Source: an uncultured Paracoccaceae bacterium (GTDB lineage: Bacteria; Pseudomonadota; Alphaproteobacteria; Rhodobacterales; Rhodobacteraceae). From it: a stretch of 64,000 nucleotides of DNA. Location of the stretch: contig CANMUM010000002.1 in assembly GCA_947501025.1 (NCBI GenBank), positions 1 to 64,000 of the forward strand, given 5' to 3'. The notes under the pieces were generated by a model. That model made no database searches. It saw nothing but the letters and a program-made list of their open reading frames with translations, and was not told where the DNA came from. The stretch's first letter is position 1, and each line of letters starts with the position of its first letter. Positions 9,114 through 18,021 of the stretch are shown here, piece by piece. A program made the translations under genes and the position numbers.

Positions 9114-9563
9114 ATGAATATTTCACGGCGTATTTTTTTTGGCATATCATTGTCATCACTCGCTCAGGCAACATTTGCGGAATCGCTTTTCTATACGAAA
9201 AATGACATTGCAATCGATGGTTATGATCCTGTTGCATATTTTGTTTCAGAGATGCCCATTCGCGGGACAAGTGAGTATAAATCTGAATATGACGGCGTAA
9301 CTTGGCATTTCTCAAGCGCAGAAAACAAAGCGATGTTTGATCAAGACCCTACTCAATATACCCCTCAATATGGTGGCTATTGTGCTTGGGCTGCGGCCAA
9401 AAACTCCACAGCCAAATCTGACCCAAATGCATGGACGCTGCATGATGGAAAATTATATTTGAACTATTCGACCTCTGTCCGTGATAAATGGTTGCAAAAT
9501 ATCGGCGAGAATATCAGCAAAGGTGATGCCAACTGGCCTGCTCTTCGCCAAGGACTTTCATAG
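9114..9563 (+). CDS. exported YHS domain protein
   Basis: A 149-residue protein with an N-terminal signal that begins ISRRIFFGIS and ends near ATFAES. The twin arginine followed by hydrophobic residues hints at Tat export, though a Sec signal is possible. The rest is a YHS domain: AIDGYDPVAYF, VTWHFSSAENKAMFDQDP and YGGYCAWAAA, with the single conserved cysteine in the last motif. YHS domains are associated with metal binding, and exported copies of this type are common in marine bacteria without a proven role. The start at 9114 is used because GGAGAAG lies just upstream; the ATG at 9102 overlaps that SD. Confidence 0.85.
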   Translation: MNISRRIFFGISLSSLAQATFAESLFYTKNDIAIDGYDPVAYFVSEMPIRGTSEYKSEYDGVTWHFSSAENKAMFDQDPTQYTPQYGGYCAWAAAKNSTAKSDPNAWTLHDGKLYLNYSTSVRDKWLQNIGENISKGDANWPALRQGLS

Positions 9564-9598
9564 CGTTACGGCTCAAATCCATTGTAAATATAGTAAAG

Positions 9599-9628
9599 GC
9601 GAGCTAATAGTTTATCAATTCAGCTCGC
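9599..9628 (+). terminator. inverted repeat between YHS gene and transaldolase
   Basis: GCGAGCT (9599-9605) and AGCTCGC (9622-9628) are perfect complements separated by 16 bases. No T-run follows, so a terminator role is uncertain; it could equally shape the leader of the transaldolase message. Confidence 0.4.
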
Positions 9629-9705
9629 TTGTGAAATAGCTGCATCTGCCAAATTGAAGGCAACTCTGTCTATTTCACTGGCCCAATATATACAGAGGAT
9701 TACTG

Positions 9706-10647
9706 ATGAAAAGCGTTCTAGATCAACTCAGAGAAATGACAGTCGTGGTTGCCGATACTGGCGAAGTTGCCGCAGTCGAAAAATATCAACCTATCGATTG
9801 CACGACAAACCCTTCGCTAGTTCTCGGTGCATTACAGGATCCAGCTTCTGAAGCGCTGGTGAATGCTGAGATCGAAGCGGGCAAAAAGGCTGGCAAGACA
9901 GCTGAAGAAATTACAGATGTTTTAACCGTCGCCGTTGGCGCTCGCCTCACAACACTGGTACCTGGGCGCGTGTCTACAGAAGTCGATGCATGTCTTTCAT
10001 TTGACACGGATGCATCCGTTGCCCGCGCACGAGCGATAATTGCGGAATATGCATCTCGTGGCATAGGCAAGGAACGTATTTTGATCAAACTTGCATCAAC
10101 TTGGGAGGGCATTCGTGCCGCCGAAATTCTGCAAAAAGAGGGCATTGATTGTAATCTGACATTGCTCTTCTCTATGGCTCAAGCTGTTGCCTGTGCAGAT
10201 GCAAAAGCCTTCCTCATCTCACCTTTTGTGGGTCGTATTACAGATTGGTATAAAAAAGCAGAAGGCAAAGATAGCTATGCCCCAGATGAAGATCCAGGTG
10301 TAAAATCTGTGCGCTCTATTTATGATTATTACAAATCAAACGACATCAAAACTATTGTCATGGGCGCTTCATTCCGCAGCACAGAGCAAATTAAAGCCCT
10401 TGCAGGCTGTGACAATCTCACCATCGCTCCAAAACTTCTTGAAGAAATGGGTCACGAAATTGCTGATTTGCCACGCGTACTTTCTCCTGCAAAGGCAAGT
10501 GGTGTTGCAGCTATGGAGATGAATGAAGCCAAATTCCGCTGGGAAATGAATGCCGATGCCATGGCCACTGAGAAACTCGCGGAAGGCATTCGCAATTTTG
10601 ACAAAGACCATAAAAAATTGATCGCGATTATTACCGAGCGTATGTAG
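9706..10647 (+). CDS. tal: transaldolase (long, TalB-type)
   Basis: Transfers a dihydroxyacetone unit between sugar phosphates in the non-oxidative pentose phosphate pathway. The 313-residue length and motifs CTTNPSLVL and ILIKLASTWEG match the classical TalA/TalB subfamily rather than the short (about 215 residue) TalC form. The Schiff-base lysine is Lys128. Other landmarks are CNLTLLFSMAQA and LISPFVGRI. An AGAGGATTACTG leader gives the SD. It is followed 23 bases later by the methyltransferase gene. Confidence 0.95.
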   Translation: MKSVLDQLREMTVVVADTGEVAAVEKYQPIDCTTNPSLVLGALQDPASEALVNAEIEAGKKAGKTAEEITDVLTVAVGARLTTLVPGRVSTEVDACLSFDTDASVARARAIIAEYASRGIGKERILIKLASTWEGIRAAEILQKEGIDCNLTLLFSMAQAVACADAKAFLISPFVGRITDWYKKAEGKDSYAPDEDPGVKSVRSIYDYYKSNDIKTIVMGASFRSTEQIKALAGCDNLTIAPKLLEEMGHEIADLPRVLSPAKASGVAAMEMNEAKFRWEMNADAMATEKLAEGIRNFDKDHKKLIAIITERM

Positions 10648-10670
10648 TTAAGCTCACGGGGAAGCCGAAA

Positions 10671-11375
10671 ATGGACATTGATAAACGTGATCTTTCTATG
10701 GATGATATTTATGATCCAAACTTTGTGGCTGACCTATTTGATCGCTGTTCATCGAATTACCGAAGATGGAGCGCGGTAAGCTCATTCGGCTTCATTTCTC
10801 TATGGCGTCATCAGTGTGTTAATCGTTTGCCTGTTAAAGATGCGTCCAGATATGTCATTGTCGATCTAATGGCTGGTACTGGAGAGGTTTGGCCGTATCT
10901 TTTACGTCGCTTTCCAAATTTAAGGACAATCACAGCGCTCGATATATCGCACCATATGCATATAGAAGCCGATGCGTTGAAAACTGATTTGCCCACAGAA
11001 CACGCTGATATGATCGTTTCAACATTTGGTCTTAAAACCTTTAACCAAGAGCAGCAAACCATCATGGCAAATCAAATCGCTAGAATGTTAAAATCTGGTG
11101 GTCATTTTTCTTTGATTGAAGCATCCGACCCAATTGGATGGTTTTTCCGCCCAGTCTATAGATTCTACCTCGATAGACTTTTGCCACAGATCGAAAAAAT
11201 ATTTCTCAAGGGCGCAAAAGATTTTAGTATGATTGGTGCATATACACAAAACTTTAAAAACTGCGAACATATGGAAAATGCCTTACGAGATGCAGGGCTT
11301 GAAGTGACATTAAAAAAACACTTCTTCGGTTGCGCGACAAGTGTAGCTGGATATAAGCCCTTAAAAACCTCTTAA
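10671..11375 (+). CDS. UbiE/COQ5-like class I SAM-dependent methyltransferase
   Basis: A 234-residue methyltransferase. The SAM-binding motif I is IVDLMAGTGEVWPYL (about residues 63-77), followed by ALDISHHMH for motif II and a LKSGGHFSLIEAS post-motif. The N-terminal FVADLFDRCSSNYRRW and FGFISLWR resemble the UbiE/COQ5 quinone methyltransferases, but the match is partial and the substrate is unknown. It is downstream of transaldolase in the same direction and ends at a strong terminator shared with convergent gap. Confidence 0.8.
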   Translation: MDIDKRDLSMDDIYDPNFVADLFDRCSSNYRRWSAVSSFGFISLWRHQCVNRLPVKDASRYVIVDLMAGTGEVWPYLLRRFPNLRTITALDISHHMHIEADALKTDLPTEHADMIVSTFGLKTFNQEQQTIMANQIARMLKSGGHFSLIEASDPIGWFFRPVYRFYLDRLLPQIEKIFLKGAKDFSMIGAYTQNFKNCEHMENALRDAGLEVTLKKHFFGCATSVAGYKPLKTS

Positions 11376-11392
11376 AGAATTTTTTGTATAAA

Positions 11393-11419
11393 AAAATCCC
11401 GCCAATAGGGCGGGATTTT
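11393..11419. terminator. bidirectional terminator between methyltransferase and gap
   Basis: AAAATCCCGCC and GGCGGGATTTT form an 11-bp perfect stem with a five-base loop. The flanking A and T tracts serve both strands. Confidence 0.9.
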
Positions 11420-11441
11420 GCATTTCAGAATGTGGATTAAA

Positions 11442-12449
11442 TTAGATCAATTTACCCATAGCAACCGCTGTGTCTGACATACGGTTCGAGAAACCCCACT
11501 CATTGTCATACCACGTCAAGATGCGCACAAGGCGGTTATCCATCACCTTTGTTTGGTCCATATGGAATACAGATGAATGTGGGTCATGGTTGAAATCTGA
11601 TGATACCATCGGCAGATCCGTATAACCAAGAACGCCCTTCATTAGGCCATCAGCAGCCGCACGAATTGCAGCATTAATTTCTTCAACTGTCGTGTCACGC
11701 TTTGCGTTAAACTTAAGATCAACAACAGACACATTTGGTGTTGGTACGCGAATTGACATGCCGTCAAGTTTACCGTTGAGATCTGGAAGGACTAGGCCAA
11801 CAGCTTTTGCAGCACCAGTGCTTGTTGGGATCATATTCAGAGCAGCTCCGCGCGCACGGTAGAGATCCTTATGCATTGTGTCGAGCGTCGGTTGATCACC
11901 CGTATAGCTGTGGATTGTTGTCATGAAGCCTTGCTCAATTCCGACAAGATCATTGAGAACTTTTGCAACAGGTGAGAGACAGTTGGTTGTGCATGACGCA
12001 TTTGAAACAACCAAGTCGTCTTTTGTGAGTGAATCATGGTTGACACCGTAAACGATTGTCTTATCCGCACCGCTTGCTGGAGCTGAAACGAGCACGCGTT
12101 TTGCCCCCGCCTCAAGATGTATAGCTGCTTTATCGCGTGCTGTAAAAATACCAGTACATTCAAAAACAACGTCAATTCCAAGTTCACCCCAAGGCAAGTT
12201 TTTGGGGTCACGCTCAGCAAAACATTTAAAGCTTTCATCGCCAACTTTGATCACATCACCATTGACCTGAACTTCTGTCGGGAAACGGCCGTGAACACTA
12301 TCAAAGCGTAGCAAATGTGCATTTGTTTCAACGGGTCCAAGATCGTTGATCGCTACGATGTCGATATCTTTGCGGCCGCTTTCGTAAATTGCGCGCGCGA
12401 CATTGCGCCCGATGCGTCCAAATCCATTGATTGCGATTTTGATTGTCAT
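11442..12449 (-). CDS. gap: glyceraldehyde-3-phosphate dehydrogenase, type I
   Basis: Oxidises and phosphorylates glyceraldehyde-3-phosphate with NAD in glycolysis and runs in reverse in gluconeogenesis. The 335-residue product has the Rossmann motif INGFGRIGR, an NAD-favouring acidic residue in AINDLGP, the catalytic [12 protein letters not shown] (Cys153) and the C-terminal [12 protein letters not shown]. The start at 12449 is chosen over a longer frame because GAGGAAACGCA directly precedes it and the protein then begins with the canonical [10 protein letters not shown]. Its 5' side carries the structured region and promoter described below. Confidence 0.97.
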   Translation of the reverse strand: MTIKIAINGFGRIGRNVARAIYESGRKDIDIVAINDLGPVETNAHLLRFDSVHGRFPTEVQVNGDVIKVGDESFKCFAERDPKNLPWGELGIDVVFECTGIFTARDKAAIHLEAGAKRVLVSAPASGADKTIVYGVNHDSLTKDDLVVSNASCTTNCLSPVAKVLNDLVGIEQGFMTTIHSYTGDQPTLDTMHKDLYRARGAALNMIPTSTGAAKAVGLVLPDLNGKLDGMSIRVPTPNVSVVDLKFNAKRDTTVEEINAAIRAAADGLMKGVLGYTDLPMVSSDFNHDPHSSVFHMDQTKVMDNRLVRILTWYDNEWGFSNRMSDTAVAMGKLI

Positions 12450-12553
12450 TGCGTTTCCTCTATTTTTATTATGCACATAAGACACAACAATTCGAGCAAA
12501 AGATCAAGTGACGTTCGATACATTCTGAAAATATTTCATGCCTTAAATGAATA

Positions 12554-12589
12554 AAGCGAGGGACTGTCTTGGGAGGCAGTCTCTCGCTT
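12554..12589. other. strong hairpin upstream of gap; possible ncRNA or leader element
   Basis: AAGCGAGGGACTG (12554-12566) pairs with CAGTCTCTCGCTT (12577-12589) over 13 positions with a ten-base loop. Read on the plus strand the one imperfect position is a G-U pair; on the minus strand it is an A-C mismatch. The loop reads TCTTGGGAGG on plus and CCTCCCAAGA on minus, the latter being an anti-Shine-Dalgarno-like string. Neither side has a long T-run. It lies about 105 bases before the gap start codon. The surrounding 400-base gap (12450-12848) otherwise holds only the promoter, inverted repeat and near-repeats listed separately. Confidence 0.5.
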
Positions 12590-12650
12590 AATTACTTTGT
12601 ATCACCCTAGGCCCAACAAGGACAATACAAACACCCTAAGGTATGTTCGT

Positions 12651-12679
12651 AATATCCACTGATCTGTTCTTTTCGTCAA
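12651..12679 (-). promoter_or_regulatory. sigma-70-type promoter reading toward gap
   Basis: On the minus strand TTGACG (12679-12674) and GATATT (12656-12651) are separated by 17 bases. A transcript from here would carry a leader of about 190 bases, containing the hairpin at 12554-12589, before gap. Confidence 0.5.
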
Positions 12680-12722
12680 TATATAAATCCCAACTTTAGG
12701 GAAAAAAGAATAATATTTTATT

Positions 12723-12739
12723 AACCTTATTATAAGGTT
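12723..12739. promoter_or_regulatory. perfect inverted repeat, candidate operator
   Basis: AACCTTAT-T-ATAAGGTT is an 8+1+8 perfect palindrome in the gap between the divergent gap and DeoR-family genes. It is 109 bases before the regulator's start codon and about 45 bases upstream of the gap-facing promoter. It could be the operator for the adjacent regulator. Confidence 0.5.
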
Positions 12740-12848
12740 TTGATTTCATTAAATAAAATTATCAAAAATTCAATTGATGAAACGAACATAAACGAATACA
12801 AGTGAAGCGATCAAACGTACAATTTGAATATTGAAAGGATTCAACACC

Positions 12849-13622
12849 ATGGCGCTTAACTTCCGACATGAAGAAATTATCCGAATTGCCCGCGAATCGG
12901 GGCGCGTAACCGTTGAAGGTCTGTCTGATGCACTTAATGTAACACCACAGACAATTCGTCGAGATCTCAGCGAACTTTGTGATAAGGGCCATTTGTCGCG
13001 CGTGCATGGTGGAGCGATCTTGCCACTTGGCATCTACAATCTTGGCTATGAAGAGCGCCGAGCGCTAAGCCATCTTGAAAAACGTGCGATTGCGCAAAAA
13101 GTGGTTGAGCATATTCCCGATGGCGCAGCGCTTTTCCTTAATATTGGCACAACTGCCGAAGAAGTTGCGCGCACTCTTCTTGGGCATCGCAATCTCTTGG
13201 TTCTGACAAATAACCTCAACGTCGCGAATATCCTCTCGGCGAATCCGCATTCTAAGGTGTTAATTGCTGGCGGGGTTCTGCGCCGTTCGGATGGCGGTAT
13301 TGTTGGGGATATTGCGGTTGATTTCGTGAACCAATTCCATGTCGATTTTGCCATCGTGTCATGCGCGGCGATTAGCCCTGATGGCGTCATGCTTGATCAT
13401 GACTACCGTGAGGTTCGCGTCTCAAAAGCCATTTTGCAAAATGCGCAGCAAAAAATCCTCGTGGCCGATCATGCCAAATTCACTCGCCACGCTCCTGTCC
13501 GTATCGAAAGCATCAAAGACATGGATCGTTTTATCACTGACACTATGCCAAATTCTGAGATTTGTGATCTTTGCGAACGCGGGAATACAACTATCGAAAT
13601 TGCGCCGCCATTAAATCCCTAA
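12849..13622 (+). CDS. DeoR/GlpR-family transcriptional regulator
   Basis: A 257-residue regulator. The N-terminal DeoR helix-turn-helix contains RHEEIIRIARESGRVTVEGL and the recognition region ALNVTPQTIRRDLSEL, followed by LSRVHGGA. The C-terminal DeoRC sensor domain has NIGTTAEEVA and VLIAGGVLRRSDGGIVGD, folds that bind sugar phosphates in GlpR and relatives. The start at 12849 has GAAAGGA nine bases upstream. The gene converges with the putrescine operon and its end overlaps the PuuB-type gene by 12 bases. It could control gap across the shared intergenic region, or the putrescine genes; the sequence does not decide. Confidence 0.88.
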   Translation: MALNFRHEEIIRIARESGRVTVEGLSDALNVTPQTIRRDLSELCDKGHLSRVHGGAILPLGIYNLGYEERRALSHLEKRAIAQKVVEHIPDGAALFLNIGTTAEEVARTLLGHRNLLVLTNNLNVANILSANPHSKVLIAGGVLRRSDGGIVGDIAVDFVNQFHVDFAIVSCAAISPDGVMLDHDYREVRVSKAILQNAQQKILVADHAKFTRHAPVRIESIKDMDRFITDTMPNSEICDLCERGNTTIEIAPPLNP

Positions 13623-14903
13623 TTTATCGCGCAGTTGATACCATAACATAGCAGCGACAAGGAGCGGATGGCGCGCGGCTGTTCCGCCTGGGAATTTGCT
13701 ATGCTCAATAGATGCCATGATATCGAACTCTGGGCAATCGCCATAAATGGCATCGCCAATCAAGTGCCCACAATAACTCGCAAGCGCAACACCATGGCCC
13801 GAATATCCGCTAGCCGTCCATATGTTTTTGCGTCTACGCATATAAGGCAATCGGTTCATCGTGATTGCCAATGTCCCGCCCCACGCATTCTCAATCTTCA
13901 CGCCTTTGAGTTGTGGAAATATATCGAGCATAGGCGCATAAGCCTTAGCCGCCAAGTTTTTAGGGAACCTATAACCATAACTCTCGCCTCCACCAAAAAG
14001 AAGGCGGTGATCCAGCGTGCGGCGAAAATAATTCACCACAAATTTGCTATCGGCAATCGCGATATTTTGAGGTATCAAATCCATAGCGCGCTCGGCACCA
14101 AGAACTTCGGTGCTCACAATAAAATTGTTAATTGGCATAACAAATTTTGCAATTTCTTGATCGAGACCCCCAAGATATCCATTACAAGCCAGTACATAAT
14201 GATCAGCGTGAACAATGCCATTCTCTGTCCCCGCACCATCTTCAAAATTGAGCACACGAGAATTTTCATAAATTTTTACACCAGCCTTAATTGCCGCCTT
14301 TGCCACACCACGCGCAAGTACAAGTGGATCACCATGGCCTGCGCCCCAATCAATAATACCCCCTGCGTATTTTGGGCTATTCACATGGGCGCTCATATCA
14401 TCAATGCATTCCACCTTATCATAGCCATATTTGGATGCTAAATATTCTGCGCCAATATGACCATGCTTAGTCGATTTCTCGTCAAATTCAGCATGCGCCA
14501 CACCCGCTTGATACCCCATATCAATCATATATTCGCGGCATTGACCTACAACAAAATCATGCGCTGCAACGCCAATATCAAACATGGCCTTTGCACGTTC
14601 AAAACCGTATTTTTTCTCCAACTCCTCAACGTCAACGCGTTGACCAGTACCAATTTGCCCGCCATTACGACCTGTCGCACCAAAACCAATTCGACTTGCC
14701 TCCAGCACAATCACGTCAACGCCAGATTTTGCGAGAGTAAGCGCTGCATTTAGCCCTGTGAACCCTGCACCAATAACACAGACACTTGTCTTGTGCGCAC
14801 CCTGAATGGGCGGCATCGCTGGCTCATCAAGACCCCGTGCATAATGCGAAGACGGATAAGAACCCAATTCATCATTGGCGGTGAGGAGATCGATTTTAGA
14901 CAT
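13611..14903 (-). CDS. puuB: FAD-dependent oxidoreductase, gamma-glutamylputrescine oxidase-like
   Basis: A DAO-family flavoenzyme of 430 residues that probably oxidises gamma-glutamylputrescine to the aldehyde. The FAD-binding dinucleotide motif is VIGAGFTGLNAAL (from residue 43), followed by VIVLEASRIGFGATGRNGGQ, a signature of PuuB-type enzymes. LLFGGGESYGYR and the ending WTASGYSGHGVALA support the family. It is the last gene of the putrescine operon and overlaps puuA by 8 bases, so translational coupling is likely. Confidence 0.88.
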   Translation of the reverse strand: MSKIDLLTANDELGSYPSSHYARGLDEPAMPPIQGAHKTSVCVIGAGFTGLNAALTLAKSGVDVIVLEASRIGFGATGRNGGQIGTGQRVDVEELEKKYGFERAKAMFDIGVAAHDFVVGQCREYMIDMGYQAGVAHAEFDEKSTKHGHIGAEYLASKYGYDKVECIDDMSAHVNSPKYAGGIIDWGAGHGDPLVLARGVAKAAIKAGVKIYENSRVLNFEDGAGTENGIVHADHYVLACNGYLGGLDQEIAKFVMPINNFIVSTEVLGAERAMDLIPQNIAIADSKFVVNYFRRTLDHRLLFGGGESYGYRFPKNLAAKAYAPMLDIFPQLKGVKIENAWGGTLAITMNRLPYMRRRKNIWTASGYSGHGVALASYCGHLIGDAIYGDCPEFDIMASIEHSKFPGGTAARHPLLVAAMLWYQLRDKLGI

Positions 14904-16269
14904 TCAACAACAAATGTTCGCGTTCCCAAGGTGAAATCACTCTTAAAAAATCCTCCGCTTCGTAACGCTTGATCGCAAGATACATCTCACAAAAACGCTC
15001 ACCAAGAATTTCCTTAAGCTCTGGGGCTTTGTTGAATAATTCGACGCCTTCAAGAAGTGAGCGTGGGATTGCCCGTTTTTTATCATGGGCATAGCCCTTG
15101 ACCGCACGTCTTGGTCTCATCTCCTCAACCAAACCCAGATAGCCACAAGCCAGTGAAGCCGCAAGCGCCAGATAGGGATTGCAATCCATACCCACAACAC
15201 GGTTTTCGACACGGCGTCCTTCGGGTGAGGAAATCGGAATACGCAGTCCCGTTGTGCGATTATCCGCACCCCATTCGAGATTAATGGGCGCGGCACCATC
15301 GGCCACAAAACGGCGGAATGAATTGACATAAGGTGCAAATAAAGTGATCGCTGCGGGGATATATTTTTGTTGTCCCGCCAAGAAATGCTCAAACATATCT
15401 GTAGGCTCATCATCATCGCCGTTAAATAGGTTTTTACCCGTTTTGACATCGATTATACTTTGGTGAATATGCATGGCCGAACCGGGTTCGTCTTGCATAG
15501 GCTTCGCCATAAATGTGGCAAAGCAATTATTGCGCAAAGCTGCCTCGCGAATCAAGCGTTTGAAATAGAAAACCTGATCGGCCAATGCGAGCGGCTCTCC
15601 ATGCACAAAATTGATCTCAACTTGGCCTGCCCCGCCCTCTTGAATAATCGTATCGATTTCAAAACCACTGGCTTCGGCAAAATCATAAATATCATCAATC
15701 ACTTTTCCATATTCATCGACAGCAGCCATTGAATACCCATTATTGCGCGCCATTTTTCGGCCATTGCGCCCGACCATAGGCTCAATGGGTTGATCTGGAT
15801 CCGTGTTCGGCTTGGTGAGATAAAACTCCATCTCAGGCGCAACAATCGGCGCCCAGCCCTTATCTGAATACAATTTAAGTATCTTCTTAAGTACATTTCG
15901 CGGCGCAAGATCAATCGGATCACCATTGAGATCAACCATGTCATGAATGACTTGTATCGTCACATCATCTGCCCATGGAGAAGCGACTGCTGTCGACAGA
16001 TCAGGCGTAAGTACCATATCATTTTCTGTCCATTGAAGCTTTTCATCATCAACATCCACATAATCACCAGCAACTGTTTGATAAAAAATCGATACTGGTA
16101 AGAACATCCGCTCTTGGCGAGAAAATTTCGGCCATGGCATCGCTTTGCCGCGAGGCGTGCTGGCATAATCTGAGACAATACACTCCACCTCTTCTATACG
16201 TCTTTCTCCAAGCCAATCTTGAAGCGCGCGCGGCAAATCCTCGCGAAGGGTTGCATTACTCGTATTCAT
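14896..16269 (-). CDS. puuA: glutamine synthetase family protein, gamma-glutamylputrescine synthetase-like (copy 1)
   Basis: An ATP-dependent ligase of the GS fold expected to join glutamate to putrescine. The 457-residue protein has the GS beta-grasp N-terminus, then VAPEMEFYL, GAGQVEINF, MQDEPGSAMHIHQS and GADNRTTGLRIP, which carry the metal and nucleotide ligands. The ATG at 16269 shares a base with the agmatinase stop (TAATG), and choosing it removes a non-homologous extension of 18 residues. A second, divergent copy starts the operon at 22614. Confidence 0.88.
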   Translation of the reverse strand: MNTSNATLREDLPRALQDWLGERRIEEVECIVSDYASTPRGKAMPWPKFSRQERMFLPVSIFYQTVAGDYVDVDDEKLQWTENDMVLTPDLSTAVASPWADDVTIQVIHDMVDLNGDPIDLAPRNVLKKILKLYSDKGWAPIVAPEMEFYLTKPNTDPDQPIEPMVGRNGRKMARNNGYSMAAVDEYGKVIDDIYDFAEASGFEIDTIIQEGGAGQVEINFVHGEPLALADQVFYFKRLIREAALRNNCFATFMAKPMQDEPGSAMHIHQSIIDVKTGKNLFNGDDDEPTDMFEHFLAGQQKYIPAAITLFAPYVNSFRRFVADGAAPINLEWGADNRTTGLRIPISSPEGRRVENRVVGMDCNPYLALAASLACGYLGLVEEMRPRRAVKGYAHDKKRAIPRSLLEGVELFNKAPELKEILGERFCEMYLAIKRYEAEDFLRVISPWEREHLLLNV

Positions 16270-17234
16270 TATATCCGTCCTACTGGCTGCTCTATTGCGC
16301 CTTTTTTCTTTGCAAGCAAGCACACAAATTCATGGGCAATATGTGCGGCTGCGATTGCGGTTATTTCGGCATGGTCAAATGGTGGCGACACTTCGACAAC
16401 ATCCATACCAACCAAATTGAGTTCGCCCAAGCCCCTCATCAGCTCAAGCGCTTGCCAGCTCGCAAGCCCACCAGGAACAGGCGTGCCCGTCCCCGGCGCG
16501 AATGCTGGATCAAGTGCATCAATATCAAAACTGATATAAACAGGCATATCACCAGCGCGTTTAATGGCAATCTCAACCGCAGCATCAATTCCGTTGCGAT
16601 GCACCCATGGCGAGGTCAAAATTTCAAAACCATGATCGCTATCATTTTGAGTTCTAAGACCAATTTGTGTGGAATGCGCCGCCGAGATCACGCCTTCTTT
16701 TGCCGCACGCCCAAACATTGTACCATGATCTATGCGACCTTCCTCATCTGGCCATGTATCGCAATGGGCATCTATTTGTATGAGCGCAATTTGTCCATGT
16801 TTTTTAGTATGAGCTTTGAGAAGCGGATAGCTCACATAATGATCACCGCCAAGGGTCAGCATCTGTGCGCCACTCTCAAGAATTGTGAACGCATGGGACT
16901 CTATGGCCTCTGCAATCGTTTCAGGGTGATGAGGATCCAAAAACACATCGCCATAATCAACCATTGAGAGCTTTTCAAATGGATCAAAACCGTATGGGAA
17001 AGCTTCAAGCTCAGCAATCTGCACAGATGCAGCACGAATGGCGCGAGGGCCCAGACGTGTACCAGGTCGATAGGTCACTGCATTATCAAATGGCACGCCC
17101 GAGACCACAAGATCAACACCCTCAAGATCGCGCGAATAGCGGCGGCGTAAAAAACTTAACGCTCCCCCATATGTATTTTCTATCCAGCGCTCGTTATTTT
17201 CATGCGCCAGAAAAGCTTGGTCTCCTTTAGACAT
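16269..17234 (-). CDS. speB: agmatinase (ureohydrolase family)
   Basis: Predicted to hydrolyse agmatine to putrescine and urea. All manganese ligands of the arginase fold are present: GGDH (His132), DAHCD (Asp155, His157, Asp159) and SFDIDALDP (Asp237, Asp239), followed by GTGTPVPGG. Length is 321 residues. The same fold covers guanidinobutyrase and other guanidino hydrolases, so the substrate is inferred from its place between a putrescine importer and the PuuA/PuuB pair. It overlaps potI by 8 bases. Confidence 0.88.
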   Translation of the reverse strand: MSKGDQAFLAHENNERWIENTYGGALSFLRRRYSRDLEGVDLVVSGVPFDNAVTYRPGTRLGPRAIRAASVQIAELEAFPYGFDPFEKLSMVDYGDVFLDPHHPETIAEAIESHAFTILESGAQMLTLGGDHYVSYPLLKAHTKKHGQIALIQIDAHCDTWPDEEGRIDHGTMFGRAAKEGVISAAHSTQIGLRTQNDSDHGFEILTSPWVHRNGIDAAVEIAIKRAGDMPVYISFDIDALDPAFAPGTGTPVPGGLASWQALELMRGLGELNLVGMDVVEVSPPFDHAEITAIAAAHIAHEFVCLLAKKKGAIEQPVGRI

Positions 17235-18021
17235 GATGCATCCTTTGAGTTCTATTCATAATTTGCATTGCTGTAATAATGGCAATTCCAACGATGACAA
17301 TGATGAGTGTGGCAAGAGCATTATATTCAGGCGTTACTCCTTGACGAACTTGCGAATAAATCTTTGCTGGTAAAGTTGTTGAGCCTGCCCCACTTGTAAA
17401 TTGTACAATGACGGCATCATCAAGTGAAAGTGTAAAAGCGAGGAGCCAACCTGCAACAATCGCAGGAGAAATTACTGGAAGTGTCACTTGAAAAAAAACA
17501 AAAATTGGGTGTGCGCCCAAATCTTGGGCTGCTTCTTCAAGTGAGCTATCCATATCAACCAAGCGAGACCTTATAATGACGGTTACATAGGCCATACAGA
17601 AGGTGCTATGAGCCAATATGATGGTAGTCATGCCTCGATTTGCAGGCCATCCAATGAATTTTTGCATTGAAATAAATAATATTAGCATTGAAAATCCCGT
17701 GATGATTTCTGGCATCACCAGTGGTGATGTTACCATACCATCAATCAGGACCTTGCCTCTGAATCTTTTATTTCTAGTCAACACAAAAGCGGCGATGACA
17801 CCTAAAAAAGTTGCAATCGTGGCGGAGAAAAACGCAACTCTCATAGAAATGCCTGCTGCCTTTAAGAGCTCCTTATTCTCAAAGAGTACAAAATACCATT
17901 TAGTCGAGAAACCTACCCAAAGTGAAGCCCGATCTCCCGCGTTGAAAGAATATGCCATTAAAAGTATCAATGGAATATAGAGAAAAATAAATCCTAAAAA
18001 GCCAATAGCCCTAAGCATCAT
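17227..18021 (-). CDS. potI: putrescine/spermidine ABC transporter permease (PotI/PotC-like)
   Basis: Inner-membrane permease, 264 residues with about six membrane segments, and the EAA loop SSLEEAAQDLGAHPIFVFFQVTLP that contacts the ATPase. GLRAFGFIFLYIPL-type starts and LSLDDAVIVQFTSG are typical of PotC/PotI. It forms the importer with PotF, PotG and PotH encoded immediately upstream, overlapping potH by 11 bases. Confidence 0.92.
   Translation of the reverse strand: MMLRAIGFLGFIFLYIPLILLMAYSFNAGDRASLWVGFSTKWYFVLFENKELLKAAGISMRVAFFSATIATFLGVIAAFVLTRNKRFRGKVLIDGMVTSPLVMPEIITGFSMLILFISMQKFIGWPANRGMTTIILAHSTFCMAYVTVIIRSRLVDMDSSLEEAAQDLGAHPIFVFFQVTLPVISPAIVAGWLLAFTLSLDDAVIVQFTSGAGSTTLPAKIYSQVRQGVTPEYNALATLIIVIVGIAIITAMQIMNRTQRMHHV

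Noticed and set aside
13668-14441. 257-codon plus-strand frame
   Set aside because: It lies wholly antisense to the PuuB-type gene and encodes a Cys/His/Ile-rich sequence with no domain; a shadow frame.
16134-16967. 277-codon plus-strand frame
   Set aside because: Antisense to agmatinase and the puuA junction, with an unlikely amino-acid composition.
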